From positions 1 through 49,796 of IMG/VR virus record IMGVR_UViG_3300020020_000048: a stretch of 49,796 nt of DNA. The stretch is one strand, 5' to 3'. Position numbers and translations under genes: made by a program. The notes below the pieces were generated by a model. It had not been told where the DNA came from. It did not search any database and worked only from the letters and a program-made list of their open reading frames with translations. Positions 46,515-49,796 of this stretch are shown here, piece by piece; position 1 is the stretch's first letter, and each line of letters begins with the position of its first letter. Source of the stretch: a virus.

Positions 46515-47518
46515 GCGTACTTCCGTGGCTTGCGAGAGGGCTGCCAGCCGGTCGCTCGCTTGTCCTCGGCCTCGGTGGCCTCGACGGCGGCGCGCTGGGC
46601 CTCCTGGGTGGGATCGGCGCAGCACTTCCGCATCCCGACCTTGGCGTAGGTCACCAGCGAGTAGCGGAAGGCCGCCGGGTGGGTCATCGTCATCGGGGTC
46701 ACGCCGTGGACGATCGACTGGCCGTCGAAGATCGTGATCGAGCCGTGGGGCACGCTCAGGTAGGTGTCGTAGTCGGCCAGGTGCAAGTAGCCCCCAGCGA
46801 CCTGCCGCCGACACACGAGCATCGCGCTCCATGAGGAGGTGACGTTCGACTGGTCCTTGTGATACGGCAGCGAGACGGTCTTGTTGATGATCCCGCTGGA
46901 CCACGGGGTGCCTGCGATGAGCCAGGCCGGGGCGATCGCATCGCGCACCTTGCGGGCCGTGATGTCGTGGACGTCGCTGGCGTTGGTGCGGAAGACGTGC
47001 TCGGCCACCCGGCAGAACTGAGCGATCTGGTCCATCGCCCTCGGGTACTCGGTGTTGAACTGCGACCGCGAGCACCCGTAGCGCCGACGCATCGGCACCG
47101 GAGGCTGGTAGCCAAACGTGCGGTGGGTCACGGCCATCCCGTTGAGGCGCGAGGTGGTGGTGACGTTGGCGAACACCTGGTCGTCCCACTTCACCTGGCT
47201 CAGCGAGGACGCCAGATCGGTGGCCAGGTCGGTGGCGCAGACCATGTGCACGGCGACGACCTTGCCGGTGCCCTCGTCGACGATGGCCACGTTGCTGTCG
47301 ATGACACGCGCGCCCACCGCGGGCGCCGGAGCGTGCGACTTGACCAGCCGGTGACCGCAGTTCGGGCACAGGTGCTGTGGCGCGTAGGGCACCCACGCAC
47401 CGCAGCTCTGGATGCGGCGGTTCCAGCGGTCCTTCAGGCCTTCGGCGTAGGCGCAGGGAACGAGGGGATCACCCCGCGAAAGCGTCAGCCGCGGGATCGA
47501 AACCGTTTCCCTCTGCAC
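46511..47518 (-). CDS. TET/JBP-type 2-oxoglutarate/Fe(II) DNA base dioxygenase
   Basis: This 335-residue protein starts at GTG 47518. The double-stranded beta-helix core has PYHKD (iron ligands His220 and Asp222), FDGQSIVHGVTP (distal His271) and RYSLVTYA with Arg285 for 2-oxoglutarate. KTVSLPYHKD, YLHLADYD and HGVTPM together mark the TET/JBP branch. The N-terminal part has CPNCG with Cys39 and Cys94 as possible zinc ligands. It would oxidise 5-methylcytosine or thymine in DNA to the 5-hydroxymethyl base. The gene is coupled to the kinase gene downstream and overlaps the ParB-like gene upstream. Confidence 0.85.
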   Translation of the reverse strand: MQRETVSIPRLTLSRGDPLVPCAYAEGLKDRWNRRIQSCGAWVPYAPQHLCPNCGHRLVKSHAPAPAVGARVIDSNVAIVDEGTGKVVAVHMVCATDLATDLASSLSQVKWDDQVFANVTTTSRLNGMAVTHRTFGYQPPVPMRRRYGCSRSQFNTEYPRAMDQIAQFCRVAEHVFRTNASDVHDITARKVRDAIAPAWLIAGTPWSSGIINKTVSLPYHKDQSNVTSSWSAMLVCRRQVAGGYLHLADYDTYLSVPHGSITIFDGQSIVHGVTPMTMTHPAAFRYSLVTYAKVGMRKCCADPTQEAQRAAVEATEAEDKRATGWQPSRKPRKYA

Positions 47519-48143
47519 GGAAGCCCTCCAATGCTTCTTGCACGAGCCGCTCGACCACCTCGGCGTTCGTGTCCATCCCCCACACGGTCCGCAACGTAGC
47601 CAGTCCCTGGGCGACGGGCTCGTAGCGACTGAACTCGTAGGGCAGGATCAGGCTGCGGATGTCCAGCTCGTTGTAGGCGTCGATGCGCTCCTCGGGCACC
47701 ACGCCCTGGCGGATGCCGCCGACGATGGTGTCGGCCTCGACGCTCTGGAGCAACAGCTCGTAGGCCGCACGGTCGTAGCCCGTGCCATCCAGGCCCTCGC
47801 TGTCGACCAGCGTCTGGAGCAGTGAGAACAGCTGCTCGTCGTCGTAGAAGGCGAGGTCGGACGTGCGGTTGTCGGCCAGCAGGATGCGCGTCGCGGTCTC
47901 GTCGTCGCAGTCCACCCAGAAGCCGGGGATCGTCGCCATCCCCTCTTCGCTCATCACCCGGAAGCGCGTGTTGCCCGCGATGATGTTCCCGGTCGAGCGC
48001 TGCACCAGCACCGCACCGAAGAAGCCGTTGCGGGCGATGGACTCACCGACCGCTCGGTCGTCGCCCTTGCGGGGGTTGTCGGGGTGCTCGTGGATGCCGT
48101 CGATCGGGATGGCCGGATCGAACTCCTGCGCTAGCTGCTTCAA
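47469..48143 (-). CDS. ParB/Srx-domain protein
   Basis: This 224-residue protein starts at TTG 48143 behind AGGAG, overlapping the upstream stop. Residues about 10-90 are a ParB N-terminal (sulfiredoxin-like) domain: HPDNPRKGDDRAVGESIARNG, VLVQRSTGNIIAGNTRF and DNRTSDLAFYD. ParB-like proteins are repeatedly linked with phage TET/JBP enzymes, where they may act as nucleases, nucleotide-dependent clamps or site selectors. The C-terminal half is helical with no clear helix-turn-helix. It overlaps the dioxygenase gene by 50 bp, indicating joint expression. Confidence 0.8.
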   Translation of the reverse strand: MKQLAQEFDPAIPIDGIHEHPDNPRKGDDRAVGESIARNGFFGAVLVQRSTGNIIAGNTRFRVMSEEGMATIPGFWVDCDDETATRILLADNRTSDLAFYDDEQLFSLLQTLVDSEGLDGTGYDRAAYELLLQSVEADTIVGGIRQGVVPEERIDAYNELDIRSLILPYEFSRYEPVAQGLATLRTVWGMDTNAEVVERLVQEALEGFRAEGNGFDPAADAFAG

Positions 48144-48397
48144 CGGGCGCTCCTTGCTGCCTTGATGATCTTGAACACCGCATCATCCCCCACTGGTGCA
48201 CCGCCAGCGGCCACGGACGCCCGCGTCAGGCGTGCCGCGATCTCGACCTGGCTCAGGCCCTCGGTGCGGTGGAGGTAGACGATCAGCTCGCGGCGTCGCC
48301 GGTCTGCGATCTGTCCTTCGGTGACCTTGCGTTGCTCGCGCTCAAGCTGGCGTTCGGCCATTGAGCGTGCGCGTGGGGTGTACCCGTTCAGTTGCAT
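48140..48397 (-). CDS. Helix-turn-helix protein (85 aa)
   Basis: ATG 48397 (MQLNGYTPRARSM) follows GAGGGAACG. The central part is basic and helical (AERQLEREQRKVTEGQIAD), and the second half (LIVYLHRTEGLSQVEIAARLTRASV) is a helix-turn-helix. It may be a regulator of the modification genes downstream. It is coupled by TTGA overlap to the ParB-like gene. Confidence 0.65.
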   Translation of the reverse strand: MQLNGYTPRARSMAERQLEREQRKVTEGQIADRRRRELIVYLHRTEGLSQVEIAARLTRASVAAGGAPVGDDAVFKIIKAARSAR

Positions 48398-48407
48398 CGT
48401 TCCCTCG

Positions 48408-48770
48408 TCAGGTCTGGCCGCGAATGGAGGCGTTGAGCGTGCGGAGCGAGTCCAGGTGGGCGCGCAACGTCTGCAAGTGCTCACGCTTGCTGTTGCGAGC
48501 AGCCTGCGTGATGAGGTGGTTCTTGTGGGCGTCAGCGGTGAGCAGGTCGGCGCGCGCCTGGCGCTCGGCCACGGTCTGCTTCTCGCCTGCGTTGATGACG
48601 GCCAGCAGGGCTCGGGCTGAGTCGCGCCGGTAGTCGGCCTCGGCCTCTGCCGCGGCCTGAGCGACGTCGTCGTAGGCCTCGGTCTCTTCCTCCATGCGCT
48701 CGATGACCGCTTGGATGCGTTCCTCGACCTCGACCTGGGAGAGCGGGCGGGTGTGGCGGGTGTCAGTCAT
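48408..48770 (-). CDS. Coiled-coil hypothetical protein (120 aa)
   Basis: ATG 48770 (GTG 48773 alternative). Almost entirely helical (VEERIQAVIERMEEETEAYDD, then EKQTVAERQARADLLTADAH), without cysteines. A similar small protein is common in actinophages beside replication or recombination genes; function unknown. Confidence 0.6.
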   Translation of the reverse strand: MTDTRHTRPLSQVEVEERIQAVIERMEEETEAYDDVAQAAAEAEADYRRDSARALLAVINAGEKQTVAERQARADLLTADAHKNHLITQAARNSKREHLQTLRAHLDSLRTLNASIRGQT

Positions 48771-49188
48771 CACCGGGTCCGATCGACAGCTGGCGCTGGA
48801 GGTAGTGCTGGTAGACGGTCTGGCCGCCGATGACCATGTAGGGCAGGAACACCTCGTCGGCGGTGACCATCTGCGTCTCGATGATCGCCAGCTGTGCTTC
48901 GACCCAGTCCTTCATGATCCGCCAGGCCACACGCTCGGCCTGGGCGGCGGACTTGTAGCGGGGCGCCACGTTCTGGCGCCGCAGCACCTTCTCGACCGCG
49001 GTGGGGTCCACGGGCAGGCGGTACTGCCCGACCCCGGTGGGCGTGTCGAGCGAGAACGCCACCCCCACCGGTCGGCTCGCTGCGTAGTCGATGAGAATCT
49101 GGCGCGCGCCCGATGCGGCCAGCTTGTCGACGATCTGGCTGATGGTCCGCGTCGAGGCGACCTCGGTGGTGAAGTTGAGCAGGGGCAT
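48763..49188 (-). CDS. Conserved phage/mobile-element protein of unknown function (141 aa)
   Basis: ATG 49188 (MPLLNFTTEVASTRTI) overlaps the upstream stop. The patterns STRTISQIVDKLAASGARQILIDY, YRLPVDPTAVEKVL and VAWRIMKDWVEAQLAIIE are those of a family widespread in phages and integrative elements of Gram-positives. It is a mixed alpha/beta protein without known catalytic residues. It is found near DNA-metabolism genes, but its activity is not known. Confidence 0.65.
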   Translation of the reverse strand: MPLLNFTTEVASTRTISQIVDKLAASGARQILIDYAASRPVGVAFSLDTPTGVGQYRLPVDPTAVEKVLRRQNVAPRYKSAAQAERVAWRIMKDWVEAQLAIIETQMVTADEVFLPYMVIGGQTVYQHYLQRQLSIGPGDD

Positions 49189-49448
49189 CAGGCCTCGCCT
49201 CGTCGTCGCCACTCAGCGCGCTCGGGGCAGGTCACGAAGTGACTGACGTAGCGCAGGGGCACATTCTTCGGCACCCCGTCCTCGTTGAGGGCCACGTTCA
49301 CCACGGGCATCCCGCCCTCGATGTGGTCGACCCACACGTTGCCATCGGCCACTGCCACGGGGTCGATGGGCATGCGCTTGCCGTTGGCTGCGGTGACCAC
49401 CCAGCGCACCGGAGCGTGGCAGCTCCGACACTGGGCGTCGGCCTTCAT
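49188..49448 (-). CDS. Zinc-binding hypothetical protein (86 aa)
   Basis: ATG 49448 (MKADAQCRSCHAPVRWVV). CRSC with His and a C-terminal SHFVTCPERAEWRRR give Cys and His positions of a small zinc-binding protein that recurs in phage genomes. The middle has NGKRMPIDP and VADGNVWVD. It is coupled at both ends. Function unknown. Confidence 0.65.
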   Translation of the reverse strand: MKADAQCRSCHAPVRWVVTAANGKRMPIDPVAVADGNVWVDHIEGGMPVVNVALNEDGVPKNVPLRYVSHFVTCPERAEWRRRGEA

Positions 49449-49796
49449 CACAGCTCCTGCAAGGTGGCGGCGATGTTGGGGTAGGCGGTGGGGTCGAACC
49501 CACCGATCCACCGCAGCGCGTCGCGGGTCTTGGCAGCGAGGGCGCGGGGACCACCGGGGTCCTTGTGGCTGATCTCCATCAGCGTCGGGAGCCCGGAGTC
49601 GAGCGAGTCGAGCACCTCGGGCTCGCGGGCCTGGCGTCCCTCGCGCATCCACTGCACGTTGACCACCCGAGCGAACTGGCAGAGGATGCCGCCCTTCGAG
49701 CCGATCTCCGGGTCGCCGTCCACCTGGTAGTAGCGCCACCGCTCGCTGTCGATGAGCGCGGTCACGCCGGGGTTGCGGGTGAGCATCAGGCCGGGT
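49448..49796 (-). CDS. Hypothetical protein, 5' end cut by window edge
   Basis: The frame is open to the right window edge and ends at 49448, giving at least 116 residues, so the N-terminus is missing. It is an alpha/beta fragment with WRYYQVDGDPEIGSKGGIL, VVNVQWMREGRQAR and LAAKTRDALRWIGGFDP. It is coupled to the next gene. No family is recognised from this part. Confidence 0.55.
   Translation of the reverse strand, partial: PGLMLTRNPGVTALIDSERWRYYQVDGDPEIGSKGGILCQFARVVNVQWMREGRQAREPEVLDSLDSGLPTLMEISHKDPGGPRALAAKTRDALRWIGGFDPTAYPNIAATLQEL

Overview
The window is a large piece (about 49.8 kb, both ends open) of the genome of a tailed double-stranded DNA phage with siphovirus morphology. The evidence is a complete head-to-tail run: small and large terminase, portal, MuF/maturation protease, major capsid, connectors, major tail protein, frameshifted tail assembly chaperone, a 1435-residue tape measure and minor tail proteins. 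Base composition is high GC throughout, and GTG starts, Shine-Dalgarno motifs and the structural protein families all point to an actinobacterial host. No integrase, lysin or DNA polymerase is visible here, so lifestyle cannot be decided.

Layout. 1-29679 is mostly minus strand and is read leftward: regulators and terminase (29679-26787), small accessory genes (26776-24986), portal (24924-23152), MuF-protease (23155-21020), head decoration proteins (20360-19816), capsid (17838-16153), tail and connector genes (16113-8470), chaperone (8446-7785), tape measure (7747-3440) and minor tail genes (3428-1, the last cut by the window edge). Two plus-strand insertions interrupt this operon: a cytosine-C5 DNA methyltransferase (20359-21048), and a host-like envelope cassette (18041-19764) with its own likely promoter.

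From 29680 rightward to 46029 the plus strand carries about 40 small, tightly overlapping, mostly unrecognised genes, with five predicted lipoproteins/secreted proteins in the window, a transglutaminase-like enzyme, a spermidine-synthase-like methyltransferase, a double helix-turn-helix regulator, an AAA+ ATPase and two tandem tRNA-like sequences. Leader genes of the sub-operons share a GAAAGGAAC box just before the start codon. Several junctions inside the operons share a CAGCCATGA stop/start element. GC-rich hairpins separate the sub-operons.

The most notable content is a DNA base hypermodification locus at the convergent junction 44543-48143: a helix-hairpin-helix amino acid:DNA transferase/pyrophosphorylase-like protein and a dual-specificity-phosphatase-like protein on the plus strand, meeting a P-loop kinase, a TET/JBP dioxygenase and a ParB-like protein on the minus strand. 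With the distant cytosine methyltransferase, this suggests a pathway 5mC (or T) -> 5-hydroxymethyl base -> phosphorylated base -> amine or amino-acid adduct, probably protecting the genome from host nucleases. The remaining minus-strand genes to 49796 are small unrecognised phage proteins, the last one cut by the window edge.
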